From: Hoeflea sp.
GTDB taxonomy: Bacteria > Pseudomonadota > Alphaproteobacteria > Rhizobiales > Rhizobiaceae
Assembly: GCA_002707605.1 (NCBI GenBank)
Contig: PANK01000015.1
Location: 205,989-268,827 of the forward strand
DNA length: 62,839 bases
Direction: 5' to 3'
Shown here: in pieces, positions 50,836 to 60,120 of the stretch
How the letters are laid out: each line of letters begins with the position of its first letter
Position numbering within the stretch: position 1 is the stretch's first letter
Position numbers and translations under genes: made by a program
The notes under the pieces: generated by a model
Told to the model about the DNA's origin: nothing
What the model saw: the letters and a program-made list of their open reading frames with translations, nothing else
Database searches by the model: none

Positions 50836-51285
50836 GTGAGTGGCGTAACCGGACATCGCCAGACAGGCGCGTCTCTGCGGCGTCTCGCGAACAGCCTGCA
50901 GCGACCGGTATCTGAAGCGTCGCGGTACGCTCTTGGGCCTATTTTGCGGGCGGCGAAGGCTAACTTGCTGGCGAACGGTTCCTATGTTTACGGTAATCTC
51001 TACCGGGGCATGGCGATCCGCCAGAAGGGTAAGACTTCTGCCAGCAACACCCACGCCGTTACGGCGACAGGAAAGGCAATTGGCGAAGCGCATCTCGTCG
51101 AATTCGGGACTGACCCACACTGGCAGCCGAGACGAGGCCGATGGCACCCTGGCGCGGATCCTAAGCCGTTCCTCACGCCTGCCTACGTCCAGAATGAGCA
51201 GGAGGCGATCAGGCGCTTTGGCGAGGCCTACGGGCCGGCCGTCGAGCGCCAAGCCGATCGCCTGAGAGCTAAGGGCAAGCTATGA
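50836..51285 (+). CDS. HK97 gp10-like neck/tail protein
   Basis: A 149-aa protein with GTG 50836. Residues about 60-105 (TATGKAIGEAHLVEFGTDPH, then WHPGADPKPFLTPAY) match the gp10-like putative neck family. It overlaps the next gene by 4 nt. Confidence 0.85.
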   Translation: MSGVTGHRQTGASLRRLANSLQRPVSEASRYALGPILRAAKANLLANGSYVYGNLYRGMAIRQKGKTSASNTHAVTATGKAIGEAHLVEFGTDPHWQPRRGRWHPGADPKPFLTPAYVQNEQEAIRRFGEAYGPAVERQADRLRAKGKL

Positions 51286-51674
51286 AAGCGGTCACCGCCA
51301 TTCGATCGATCATGCGTGACGATGCGGAACTTTCTGCCTTCTGCATGGGCGACATCCACATCGGAAACGTCCCGAACGGAACGCTGCGTCCAAATCTCGC
51401 CCTAATGCAGGTAGGCGGAGCCGATGGCGTCAACCACGATGGCCCGAGCCGCTTCCATAATGATGCGGTGCGGGTCTACAGCCGCGGCGATAGCGTCGAA
51501 GATGCGACAACGCTCTCTCGGCATGTGTTCCGCGTCTTGCACGGTTACTCAGGCGCTCGTTTCGAGATCCTGATCGATCTCATCCACCGGACCAACTCGG
51601 TATCAGATTACATGGAAGATGCTGACGTCTACCGGTGCATCGACGACTACCGAGTCCACTACAGCGAGGCATGA
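51282..51674 (+). CDS. Tail completion protein (DUF3168-like)
   Basis: A 130-aa protein between the neck and major tail genes. VTAIRSIMRDDAELSAFC and FHNDAVRVYSRGDSVEDATT fit the DUF3168/gpU-type tail-terminator family. Confidence 0.78.
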   Translation: MKAVTAIRSIMRDDAELSAFCMGDIHIGNVPNGTLRPNLALMQVGGADGVNHDGPSRFHNDAVRVYSRGDSVEDATTLSRHVFRVLHGYSGARFEILIDLIHRTNSVSDYMEDADVYRCIDDYRVHYSEA

Positions 51675-51675
51675 A

Positions 51676-51951
51676 ATGGCGAGGAAATTCAAGCCGGCCC
51701 CCGAAGCTTCGGCGGTCGAAGAGGGCGAAGCTTTGCCCGAAGCACTGGCTGCCGAGGCGGTCGTGGAACCGGCGGAAGAGCCGAAGCAAGAAGCCAAGGA
51801 CGCGGCCCCGCCCGGGTTCGAGGAAAGCACCTGGTCTGATGTCCCCATGTGGCGATGCCTGAAATGCGGAGAGACGACCTTCGACGTCAACGAGACACAT
51901 CAGCATACCTGCAAGCAAGTCGGGTATCCCGTTAAAGGAGAAGACGAATGA
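51676..51951 (+). CDS. Hypothetical protein with a C-terminal zinc ribbon
   Basis: A 91-aa protein. Acidic Ala/Glu/Pro-rich first half, then CLKCGETTFDVNETHQHTC, a likely zinc-binding site. Its stop overlaps the major tail start. Role unknown. Confidence 0.6.
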   Translation: MARKFKPAPEASAVEEGEALPEALAAEAVVEPAEEPKQEAKDAAPPGFEESTWSDVPMWRCLKCGETTFDVNETHQHTCKQVGYPVKGEDE

Positions 51952-52391
51952 CCGAACGCCTTGGCTTTGGCACCACGCTCGAGATTGGCGACGGTGCGAC
52001 CCCGAGCGAGAACTTTGCCACCATCGGCCAGATCGCGACCGGCCCGGATGTCGAGGAGTCTTCCGACAAGCAGGAAGTCACCAGCCACTCGAGTCCTTCG
52101 CGGAACGGCAAGCCGGTGAAGCAGTATATGGGTGGTCCGATTGATCCCGGATCGCTCACCTTCACCGTCAACTACGACTATGACAATGCCACTCACAAGC
52201 GGGCCACTGGCTTGAAGGGCATGATTGGCCTGGTCAAGACGTTCCGCCTCCGCGAGGCCGGCAGCACAACCCGTGAAACGTTCACGGCCCTCATCGAGCG
52301 TGTCGGCCGCCAGTATCCTGTCGGAACGCAGATGCAGATGTCGGTGACGCTCCAGATCACCTCCGACATCGCCGAAGAAGCTGTCGTGTAG
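51948..52391 (+). CDS. Major tail tube protein
   Basis: A 147-aa protein. FGTTLEIGDGATPSENFATI and LTFTVNYDYDN, with a C-terminal beta segment, resemble lambda gpV-like/phi13-type tube proteins. Placement before the G/GT chaperone supports this. Confidence 0.85.
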   Translation: MTERLGFGTTLEIGDGATPSENFATIGQIATGPDVEESSDKQEVTSHSSPSRNGKPVKQYMGGPIDPGSLTFTVNYDYDNATHKRATGLKGMIGLVKTFRLREAGSTTRETFTALIERVGRQYPVGTQMQMSVTLQITSDIAEEAVV

Positions 52392-52402
52392 GCGGACGAT
52401 TG

Positions 52403-52831
52403 ATGGCAGGAAAACTCCAAAGTAAGGCGCCTTTCCCTGAGGCGGGGAAGGGCGCCTATTTCCGCTTCACTCTCGGCGCGTTGGACGAGCTCGAAACGAC
52501 CTATGGGCAGGACTACTACGAGCGGGTAGAGGCCGGCCTGAACAAGGGTTCGGCAAAGACCATCCTGCGATGCGCAGAGGTAGGGCTCTTCCAGCCAAAC
52601 GAGACCGGCCGTGACGTCGTCACTCCGCTGGATCCTGACGAGCCCATCGAGTGGCCGCTTGAAAAGGCGACCGAGCCTATTCTCGACGCCCTGTCTCTCG
52701 CTTTGTTCGGGAAGAAATATACCGAGCTCCTGGAGCACATCGCGAAGCGTCAGGCTGAGATGGCTGCCGAACTCGATAAGATGGATGAAGAGGAAAACCC
52801 TTCGCAGGCCTCTCCGGCGTCGAGCGAATAG
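52403..52831 (+). CDS. Tail assembly chaperone, short product (gpG-like)
   Basis: A 142-aa protein. FRFTLGALDELETTYGQDYY is the common start of these chaperones. It ends in acidic EEENPSQASP. ATG 52403 was chosen over TTG 52400. The gene overlaps a second frame that extends it after a -1 shift. It acts with tape measure during tail assembly. Confidence 0.8.
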   Translation: MAGKLQSKAPFPEAGKGAYFRFTLGALDELETTYGQDYYERVEAGLNKGSAKTILRCAEVGLFQPNETGRDVVTPLDPDEPIEWPLEKATEPILDALSLALFGKKYTELLEHIAKRQAEMAAELDKMDEEENPSQASPASSE

Positions 52832-53106
52832 AGGCCATCGCCCATAGGGCGGGTCTGAAACCGGAAGAGGCCTGGCGGCTCACGCCCAGCGAAATCATTC
52901 GGTACGGGCGAAACGTCGCCCGCCTCGAGACAGAGAGATTCCGGCGCAGAATGATGGCTGAGTACGCCAACGCGTATCTGCACAGGGTCAAGAAGTTCCC
53001 GTCGCTCGACGGTTTCATGAACCCGGGAAAGTTGCCGTCCAAAGCGTCCATCGTCTCGGCCGTCCGCGCCGCGGCGGCGGCTCGCGCCGCATCACAAAAT
53101 CGATAG
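52403..53106 (+). CDS. Tail assembly chaperone, frameshifted fusion (gpGT-like)
   Basis: At GGAAAAC (52792-52798) a -1 shift from GAA to AAA continues as KPFAGLSGVERIEAIAHRAG, then LKPEEAWRLTPSEI and a helical tail to TAG 53106. The second frame has no ATG start before its own MM at about residue 52. Lambda-like phages make GT this way. The slip site is not a classical X-XXY-YYZ with three identical first bases, so efficiency is uncertain. Confidence 0.78.
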
Positions 53107-53115
53107 GAGGCGGCA

Positions 53116-56013
53116 ATAGTCGCAACAGTCGGGTCCATCCAGGTTCTGTTTGATGTGCAGTATGGAGCTGCCATCAACGGGATCCGGAGGTTCGCATCAG
53201 AGACCGAGCGCGGTGGGGACCGCGCCGATAGATCCGTCCGGCGCCTTGATCGCTCTGGTTCGTTGCTCAACCGGACCTTCGGCCGCCTTGATGCGTCGCG
53301 GTTCCAGACGCTATCGCTCAGCGCGCTCCGGGCATCAAACTCGGTCGATCGACTACGCGGTATCCTGCTCGCCACGACGACGTTGGCCGGTGGATTGGGA
53401 GCTGCGTTCACGGTTCGCGGTCTCCAGGAGTATTCCGACACTTGGACGAAGGTCGGAAACCGTCTTCGCATTGTGAAGAAAGATGTACAGGATCTTCGAG
53501 ACCTCGAGGATACCATCTACCGCGTAGCGCAACGGTCACGCTCTCAGTACGAAGCCACCGGCGTTCTTTTTGCGCGCATCGCGACATCAGCCAAGCGATT
53601 GAACATCGCACAGACCGATACGCTACGTGTTACCGAAACGATCCAGAAGTCGTTTCTTGTAGGTGGCGCCACTCCCGTCGAAGCCGCACAATCCACCATC
53701 CAGCTTTCACAGGGTATCGCATCCAACCGTCTACAGGGCGACGAGCTGCGATCAGTTCTCGAGAACCCGGCGCTTGGCCAGTTGCTTGCCGATCGGATAA
53801 CCGACGGTGACATTGGAAAGCTCCGCAAGCTTGCGGCTGACGGCGAGCTAACGGCCGGCGTAATTGTGCGCGCCTTCCGTGATGCAAGCGAGGAGATCGA
53901 TGTTCTTTTCGCGCAGACCACCCAGACAATCGCGGAAGCCTTCACCCGGGTCGACAATGCCGTCATGCGCTCGATCGGGACTAGCGGTTCGATCAACTCG
54001 GGCGCGCGTGCGACGGTATCGGTTCTGAATGCGATCGCCGAAAACATCGACGAGATCGGAGATGCGCTGGTTCTACTCGGCGTCGCTCTCGGCTCGAGGC
54101 TTGGTGGGAAGGCGGTCGCCGGCCTGACGGCCTATATGTCGGCAACCAACCAGGCGCGTATTTCCACGCTAGATGCAATGCGTGCCGAACAGGCCGAAGC
54201 AGCATCCCTCGAAAAGTTGACCGCGGCTCGGCTCAGGGCGGCTCAGGCTGCATATGCCAACGCGCGCGCGGGCGCAGCATTCGGAACATCCCAAGTTAAG
54301 GCGGGGCGAGAGTTGCAGGCGGCGAATGCAGCTCACTACGCAGCAACGCAGAGAGCTTCGGTAGCGACCAAGGAGTTTAACACCGCGCTCCGTAATCAGA
54401 CGGTAGTCGCACGCGCTACCGGCCTTGCAATGAAGGGTCTCGGCGGTGCGCTTGCGCTGGTGGGAGGGCCTGTGGGCGCAGCCTTCCTGGCTCTGGGCGC
54501 CACAATGTTCCTGTTGAGCAATCGCGCTGCCGAAGCAGAGGAACGGCTGCTAGAATACACCGACGCGATGTCGAAGGCGGGCGAGTCCTCGGAAAAGACT
54601 GCAAGCAGCGTCGATGAGGCGGCCAAATACTTCTCTCGACTGACCGAAAGCGCTGACAAGGCAACCCGCAACCTGAACCTGAATAAGGCCAAGCAGGATG
54701 CGGCAGCTCTGTCGTTGCAGCTCCGCGCGATGGCGTCGGAGGCGAACGGTGCAGCGCGTGATTTCTCCGGTGGCCTGGCGCGTGAATTAAATGGTCTGAT
54801 CGAAAAGCTCTTGAGTGGCGAGATGAACGCCACTGAGTTCGGTGATGCCGTCAAGAATATCGAGAACGCTGATCCGGATGTCAGCGCGATACTGGTGGAG
54901 ATCGCCAAAGTTGGTCTCGCTGCCGTCGGTGCTCTAGGCCGAGTGAAGGCGCTGGAGAGCGGCCTTGCGGATCTTGGGGCGATCGGCAAGTCCGGTCGGC
55001 CCGGGACACTTGATGGGAAAGTCATTCCGATCCCTGAGGACATCAAGGACCGGCTCAAGTCTGACCTGATCGAGCAGAAGGACGATCGCGTCAAGGCCGC
55101 TAACGAAGCAGGAACGTTGGACGAGTTCACCCGCCGGTTGTTCGGCCTCGATCCCGAAGATTTCGGCTCAAAAAAGAAGAAATCGCGCCTTTCCGATAGC
55201 GAAAAGCAGCTCAAAAAATTCAACGAAAGCCTCGCAAAGCTGCGCCAAGACAAGGCGGCGATGTTCCTTTCAGATCTCGACCAAAAGGTGGTCGATACGG
55301 CACAGTCGTTTGGCGTAGCCGCTGATGAGATCGACAAGTTCGTCAAGTCAGGCGGCGGTGCTGGAGACGTTTCGCCGCAGATCGCACAGATCCGGGCAGA
55401 GCTCGAGAAGATCGCTGACAACGAGAAGCTGAGCGCTGCAATCGACGATATCGCAGACTCGTTCGGCGACTTTTTCAGTGATGTGCTGAGCGGTTCGGAA
55501 TCGATGGGCGACGCGTTCCTGAACCTCGCAAAGCGCCTCGCAGATGTCGCGCTACAACTCTTCTTCATCCAACCCTTAGTCGAGGGCATCAAAAACTCGA
55601 TGCGCGGAGGCATTTCCGGCGGTGGAGGCTTCGGCTCAGCGCTTGGCGGTCTTGGCAGCGCTCTCCTCGGCGGTCTTACCGGTCTTGACAGCCTGTTCAG
55701 CTATGAAGGCGGCGGCAAAACCCCCCAGCGCCCGCGTGTTGGCGGCCTTGATGGCTTTGGAGGCCATCTCGCGATGGTCCACCCGAACGAAACCATCGTC
55801 GATGATATCCAGCCGTCCGGCGGAATGGGCGCTTTCCAGGGGGATGTTGCGGTTGCCGGCCCATCCTATGCCCCCACCTACAATATCGACGCGCGTGGGG
55901 CCGACCAGGCGGCGATTGCAAGGCTGGAGCGTGCACTGGCGAAGCGTGACGAAACGTTCGGGCGTGACGTGTTCAAAGTCATGAAAAGCGTCCCAAACAG
56001 GAGGGTCAGGTGA
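53116..56013 (+). CDS. Tape measure protein
   Basis: A 965-aa protein if started at ATA 53116, which is 5 nt after AGGAGG; the first conventional start would be GTG 53155, without an RBS. N-terminal VATVGSIQVLFDVQYGAA is typical. A hydrophobic block (GLGGALALVGGPVGAAFLAL) lies near residue 430. Helical Ala/Arg-rich repeats set tail length. The C-terminus has NETIVDD and a Gly-rich stretch. Confidence 0.9.
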   Translation: MVATVGSIQVLFDVQYGAAINGIRRFASETERGGDRADRSVRRLDRSGSLLNRTFGRLDASRFQTLSLSALRASNSVDRLRGILLATTTLAGGLGAAFTVRGLQEYSDTWTKVGNRLRIVKKDVQDLRDLEDTIYRVAQRSRSQYEATGVLFARIATSAKRLNIAQTDTLRVTETIQKSFLVGGATPVEAAQSTIQLSQGIASNRLQGDELRSVLENPALGQLLADRITDGDIGKLRKLAADGELTAGVIVRAFRDASEEIDVLFAQTTQTIAEAFTRVDNAVMRSIGTSGSINSGARATVSVLNAIAENIDEIGDALVLLGVALGSRLGGKAVAGLTAYMSATNQARISTLDAMRAEQAEAASLEKLTAARLRAAQAAYANARAGAAFGTSQVKAGRELQAANAAHYAATQRASVATKEFNTALRNQTVVARATGLAMKGLGGALALVGGPVGAAFLALGATMFLLSNRAAEAEERLLEYTDAMSKAGESSEKTASSVDEAAKYFSRLTESADKATRNLNLNKAKQDAAALSLQLRAMASEANGAARDFSGGLARELNGLIEKLLSGEMNATEFGDAVKNIENADPDVSAILVEIAKVGLAAVGALGRVKALESGLADLGAIGKSGRPGTLDGKVIPIPEDIKDRLKSDLIEQKDDRVKAANEAGTLDEFTRRLFGLDPEDFGSKKKKSRLSDSEKQLKKFNESLAKLRQDKAAMFLSDLDQKVVDTAQSFGVAADEIDKFVKSGGGAGDVSPQIAQIRAELEKIADNEKLSAAIDDIADSFGDFFSDVLSGSESMGDAFLNLAKRLADVALQLFFIQPLVEGIKNSMRGGISGGGGFGSALGGLGSALLGGLTGLDSLFSYEGGGKTPQRPRVGGLDGFGGHLAMVHPNETIVDDIQPSGGMGAFQGDVAVAGPSYAPTYNIDARGADQAAIARLERALAKRDETFGRDVFKVMKSVPNRRVR

Positions 56014-56657
56014 TGGCGAGACCAGATCCGCTTGAGCTACCGCACTATGACATGGTGTCGAGCCTTTTCACGCTCGATACCGGAACGGCCACAGCGCGCC
56101 ACGCGAAAGGAAAAGCCGGAACTGATAGTCAAGTCCGAGATCCGATTTGGATTGCCGAATTCCTGACCAATTCCATGGAGAAGGTGGCAAGAAAATCCTT
56201 TTCGGCGCGGCTCGCTAAGCTCAGATTTCCTGGCCAAACCTTCCTCGCCTGGGACGCCTCTCAGCGGCATCCACTCAACTATCCGGACGGCGTTCCTCAG
56301 ATCCTTGCGTCGACCTGGGACGGAACGGCAACGATCTTGAGTCTCGCCACTCCCGGGCAGATCAACGTTGGCGGCATCCCACCAGGCTTCGTTCTGCTTG
56401 AGGGTGACAAAGTCGGCATCGTTGAAGGTGGAATCTATGGTCTATTCCAGGTTGACGCGGACTGTGTCGCCAATGGGAGCGGCAATCAGGCGATCAAGGT
56501 TCTGCCGCTCGTTGACACCCGTCTCTTTTCCTCTTCAGGAACTGCGGTTCTCTATCGGCCGAAAGCCAAATTCAGCCTCGACAAGTCCTCTGTTTCCGAA
56601 GACGGATCGTATCTTGACACGCCCATTTCGTTCACCGGCTACCAGGTGCTCGTCTGA
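56013..56657 (+). CDS. Distal tail protein (DUF2460-like)
   Basis: A 214-aa protein from ATG 56013 (TGATG overlap with the tape measure). FLAWDASQRHPLNYPDGVPQ then beta-rich segments resemble distal-tail/baseplate proteins in GTA-like tails. The family match is tentative. Confidence 0.7.
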   Translation: MARPDPLELPHYDMVSSLFTLDTGTATARHAKGKAGTDSQVRDPIWIAEFLTNSMEKVARKSFSARLAKLRFPGQTFLAWDASQRHPLNYPDGVPQILASTWDGTATILSLATPGQINVGGIPPGFVLLEGDKVGIVEGGIYGLFQVDADCVANGSGNQAIKVLPLVDTRLFSSSGTAVLYRPKAKFSLDKSSVSEDGSYLDTPISFTGYQVLV

Positions 56658-57247
56658 TGCGCTCGTTCGATCCAGAAATCCTCGACCTTCTCGATGAAGG
56701 AAGGATCAAGATCGCCGGGATGATCCGGTTTGATTTCGGGGAAGGCTCATACGGTTTCATCCAACGGTGGTCTGGATACACCTATGATGGTGTTGATTAT
56801 GAGCCCCTTCCGGAAGGAATCATCTCGATCTCGGACCTGTCGTTCGGCACGGGCACGACAGCGGCCGGGTTTTCGGTAGTTCTGGCGGAGAGCCCGGACG
56901 AAGGGTTGACGCCTGAGGTAATCACGCAAGTTGAGAATTACTCCTATCGGGATCGGCCTGTCACCATCTACGACATGTACATGCACCCCGATACCGGTGC
57001 GGTTCTGAGCAATCCGATTCCAATGATCCGGGGCTACATCAACGCTCTGCCGCACTCGGAAGACCCGGAGCGCGGGTATCTTCTGACAGCCGAGTGCGAA
57101 ACCCGCGCGCTCGACTACTCTAAGGTCAATGGCCGAATCCGCTCCACGGACGACCAAGCGCGGCGCTGTCCGGATGGCGCGACCGATCTCTTCTATCAGG
57201 AAGCCGGTACTGCTGGTCGCGTCAATCTCAAATGGGGCCGGACGTGA
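56657..57247 (+). CDS. Baseplate hub-type protein (DUF2163-like)
   Basis: A 196-aa protein. DYEPLPEGIISISDLSFGTG and TAECETRALDYSKVNGR are features of DUF2163/tail-hub proteins (the GTA gp13-type). It overlaps both neighbours. Confidence 0.8.
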   Translation: MRSFDPEILDLLDEGRIKIAGMIRFDFGEGSYGFIQRWSGYTYDGVDYEPLPEGIISISDLSFGTGTTAAGFSVVLAESPDEGLTPEVITQVENYSYRDRPVTIYDMYMHPDTGAVLSNPIPMIRGYINALPHSEDPERGYLLTAECETRALDYSKVNGRIRSTDDQARRCPDGATDLFYQEAGTAGRVNLKWGRT

Positions 57248-57648
57248 CCCGGCATCTGGAATGGGAAAAGCGCCTCAACGGCGTTTTGGAAACCTATCGA
57301 GATCTCCCAGGCGATTGGGGTGTTTCCGACTGCTGGATTATGGCGACGGACGCATATCTCGCCGTGACCGGGGAAACTTTGCTGCCCGAGCTTCGCCAAT
57401 ACCGTTCGGAGAAGGCCGGATATCGGCTGTTCGCCAAACACGGCTTCACCACGGTCGGGCAGGCGCTCGCCTCTGAACTGGAGGCGGTCAACCGGCTGAA
57501 AGCGAAGCGCGGGGATCTCTGTACGATCGAGCGCGACAGTGTGGAAGCGTGCGGCGTTATCATGGCGCGCGGCGTGGCCGTGAAGTCGTTAACGGGTCTC
57601 GATTTCTACCCGCTCACCGAAATCAAACAGGCTTTCCGGGTTTACTAA
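57244..57648 (+). CDS. NlpC/P60-like tail peptidase (DUF6950 type)
   Basis: A 134-aa protein. GTG 57244 (GTGA overlap) was preferred over ATG 57232, which has no RBS. GVSDCWIMATDAYLAVTG near residue 25 has the Cys region of small phage P60-like/DUF6950 proteins. It lies before the tail-tip gene, so it may open peptidoglycan at entry. Confidence 0.7.
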   Translation: MTRHLEWEKRLNGVLETYRDLPGDWGVSDCWIMATDAYLAVTGETLLPELRQYRSEKAGYRLFAKHGFTTVGQALASELEAVNRLKAKRGDLCTIERDSVEACGVIMARGVAVKSLTGLDFYPLTEIKQAFRVY

Positions 57649-57651
57649 ACG

Positions 57652-60120
57652 ATGCCCTTCATCACAGCTGCAATAGGTGCGATCGCTGGCGCGATCGGCG
57701 GAGCCCTCTCGTTCATTGGCGGCGCGATCGGTGGCCTCGGCTTCTTTGGGAAAGCGCTGCTCTCCATTGGCCTTAATGTAGCAGTTGGCGCCATCCAGAA
57801 AGCTTTCGCGCCGAAGCCGAAGGCGCCGCCGTCAGGCGTCGAACTCGAATTGCAGATCGGATCAAACATCACCCGCAAGGTTATGTGTGGACTTTGCGGC
57901 TCGGCCGGGCATTTCATCTATGCGAACACCTATGGCGCCGGCAACGCGTTCCTCCAGCAGATTTACGTCCTGTCCGACTTCTACACGACGTCACTCGACA
58001 AGGTTTGGCTCGATGGTGAACACGTCACTCTTGGCGTCGAGGATCCGATCAAGGGGCGCGTTGTTACCTCTGGCGACTACGCTAACCTGATCTGGGTGAA
58101 GTTCTACGATGGCTGGCAGACCAGCGCGGACAGCGGCTTGGTCGATAACGCGAACCCATCGACACGCTGGACCGAGAACCATATCGGTTTCGGCACTTCC
58201 TATGTCATCCTGACGCTGAAATACGATCGGGAGAAGTTGGCAAACCCGCCTCAGGCGTTCTTCGAATTCAAGGGCGCTCCGCTATACAATCTGCGACTTG
58301 ACGACACGGTGGGCGGTGACGGCGATCATCGGTTCAACGACATCTCGACCTGGGAGTACAGTGACGACCCTGTCCTGATCGATTACTGCTACCGCCGCGG
58401 CTTCTCGATTAATGGCGACCTGTTCTGCGGGATGTCGATGGCGGCATCCGATCTGCCTATCTCTGAATATGCGACTGCCGCCAACATCTGTGAAGAAGAC
58501 GTGGGTGGGCGCGTGCGATATCGCTGCTCTATCGGCCTAGATTGCTCGGCAGAACACGGCGATAACATCGATGCGTTGATGTTGTCCTGCGGCGGCATGG
58601 TAGTTCATGGCGTGGACGGTACATTCCCGCTGATCGGAACCGACCAAGCCATCGTTGCCACCCTGACCGATGACGATTTGATCGTCGGCGAGCCCGTGGA
58701 TTTCCAGCGCCTCCGGGCCATGGATGAACTGGTTAACTCCGTTTCTGGAACCTATCCGAACCCGGAAAACCAGTGGTCTCCAGCCGGATATCAGAGGGCG
58801 ACGGATACAGAGCTTGTGACGGCCGATCGCCGCACCAAGGACGTCCAGATTAACTTCGACACAGTTCCGGATGGTGAACAGGCCAGTCAGCTTGCCGCGA
58901 TCTACCTGTCGGAGAACCGTTTCGAGGCGACCGCAACGATCACGGTTCGGTCGCGATGGATAGTGCTAGAGCCAGGTGACTGGATCAGGTGGATCTCGGT
59001 ACGCTACGGCAATCGCGTCTACATGGTGACGGATACCGGACTGAAATCGCTAGGTAACGACAAACCGCGCTGCGTCACGCTCAGCCTGCAGGAGCGCGAC
59101 GGCGAGATCTACGAGACGGTCGGTGTCACGCTGCCGCCCGCAGCAATTCCACCTGGCACCCCGGTCTATCAGCAGCAGCTCGTGGATTTCGCCGCTGTCG
59201 GCGTGATCGGAGCGGGCGCGAACAGCCTCGTCTATCCGATGATCCGCGTGAGCTGGTCGACGCCGAGCGACCCGACGGTCGCCGAGATCGTTGTCTTCTG
59301 GCGCGCCAAGGATGGCCCGGGACCGACCTTCTCCCGCGTGATCAAGGTCGGCACGAATATCGCAGTCCTGACGGAAGGCGTGGTTTCGGAGACGGAATAT
59401 GAGGTCTGGCACCAACTCGTTGCCGATCCTGCGCGCGCGACCAGCCCGACAGCGCCGATTGGGGTGACGACGCCCTATGCGCCCTCGCGTGACGTCGAGG
59501 TGACACTTGGGCAGTTGCAGACGGATGTTTATGGCTCGCTCACGAACATCCGTGCAATTCTTGACGATCTCTCGGCCACGGTTACCGATCTCGCGACATC
59601 GTCGGCTCAGGGGCAATTGTCCGTTCAGAGCAACATTCAGGACACGATGGCGGTCTTGGGCGATGCAGTCGCGCTTGTCAGACAAGAAACACGCGTTCTT
59701 GCAAAAGCCGATCTGGCGCTCGCCGAGCAGATCACATCGGTCTCGGCCTCGCTGGGCGACCTTCTTGCGCAGGGGTTGCTCAGCATCCAGGCGCAGGCCG
59801 GCTCCGGCGAAGTCCTGGCCCGCATCGTGATCTATGCCCGTGCCAGTATTGAAGACGACTTCGAAGAAGCGGGAATGGAACTTCAGGTTAAGTCAACCGG
59901 TGGCGTCCTTTCCTCTCAGGTCGTTTTCAACGCGAACAAATTCGTGGTCACCGATGGCAGCAATGAAAACCTGCCGCTCGTCTTCGAGGGGGGGGAGCTC
60001 AAACTCTATGTCGCCCGAATGGCGAAAGCCATTTTGGATGAAACCATCGAGACGGCTGACGGAAAGGTGAGGATCGGCAATTTTGGCGGTGGTGTCTCCG
60101 GCATCAGGGTATCGACGTGA
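57652..60120 (+). CDS. Central tail-tip/host specificity protein
   Basis: An 822-aa protein. The N-terminus is Gly/Ile-rich and hydrophobic (IGAIAGAIGGALSFIGGAIG), followed by phage-tail domains (VWLDGEHVTLG, CCG-free beta regions) and a coiled-coil (residues about 620-720) before a beta tail. The order resembles gpJ/GTA gp15 hub proteins. It should bind receptors and close the tube. Confidence 0.82.
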   Translation: MPFITAAIGAIAGAIGGALSFIGGAIGGLGFFGKALLSIGLNVAVGAIQKAFAPKPKAPPSGVELELQIGSNITRKVMCGLCGSAGHFIYANTYGAGNAFLQQIYVLSDFYTTSLDKVWLDGEHVTLGVEDPIKGRVVTSGDYANLIWVKFYDGWQTSADSGLVDNANPSTRWTENHIGFGTSYVILTLKYDREKLANPPQAFFEFKGAPLYNLRLDDTVGGDGDHRFNDISTWEYSDDPVLIDYCYRRGFSINGDLFCGMSMAASDLPISEYATAANICEEDVGGRVRYRCSIGLDCSAEHGDNIDALMLSCGGMVVHGVDGTFPLIGTDQAIVATLTDDDLIVGEPVDFQRLRAMDELVNSVSGTYPNPENQWSPAGYQRATDTELVTADRRTKDVQINFDTVPDGEQASQLAAIYLSENRFEATATITVRSRWIVLEPGDWIRWISVRYGNRVYMVTDTGLKSLGNDKPRCVTLSLQERDGEIYETVGVTLPPAAIPPGTPVYQQQLVDFAAVGVIGAGANSLVYPMIRVSWSTPSDPTVAEIVVFWRAKDGPGPTFSRVIKVGTNIAVLTEGVVSETEYEVWHQLVADPARATSPTAPIGVTTPYAPSRDVEVTLGQLQTDVYGSLTNIRAILDDLSATVTDLATSSAQGQLSVQSNIQDTMAVLGDAVALVRQETRVLAKADLALAEQITSVSASLGDLLAQGLLSIQAQAGSGEVLARIVIYARASIEDDFEEAGMELQVKSTGGVLSSQVVFNANKFVVTDGSNENLPLVFEGGELKLYVARMAKAILDETIETADGKVRIGNFGGGVSGIRVST

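Noticed and set aside
54396-55613. 405-codon minus-strand frame inside the tape measure gene
   Set aside because: Ser/Arg-rich antisense shadow.
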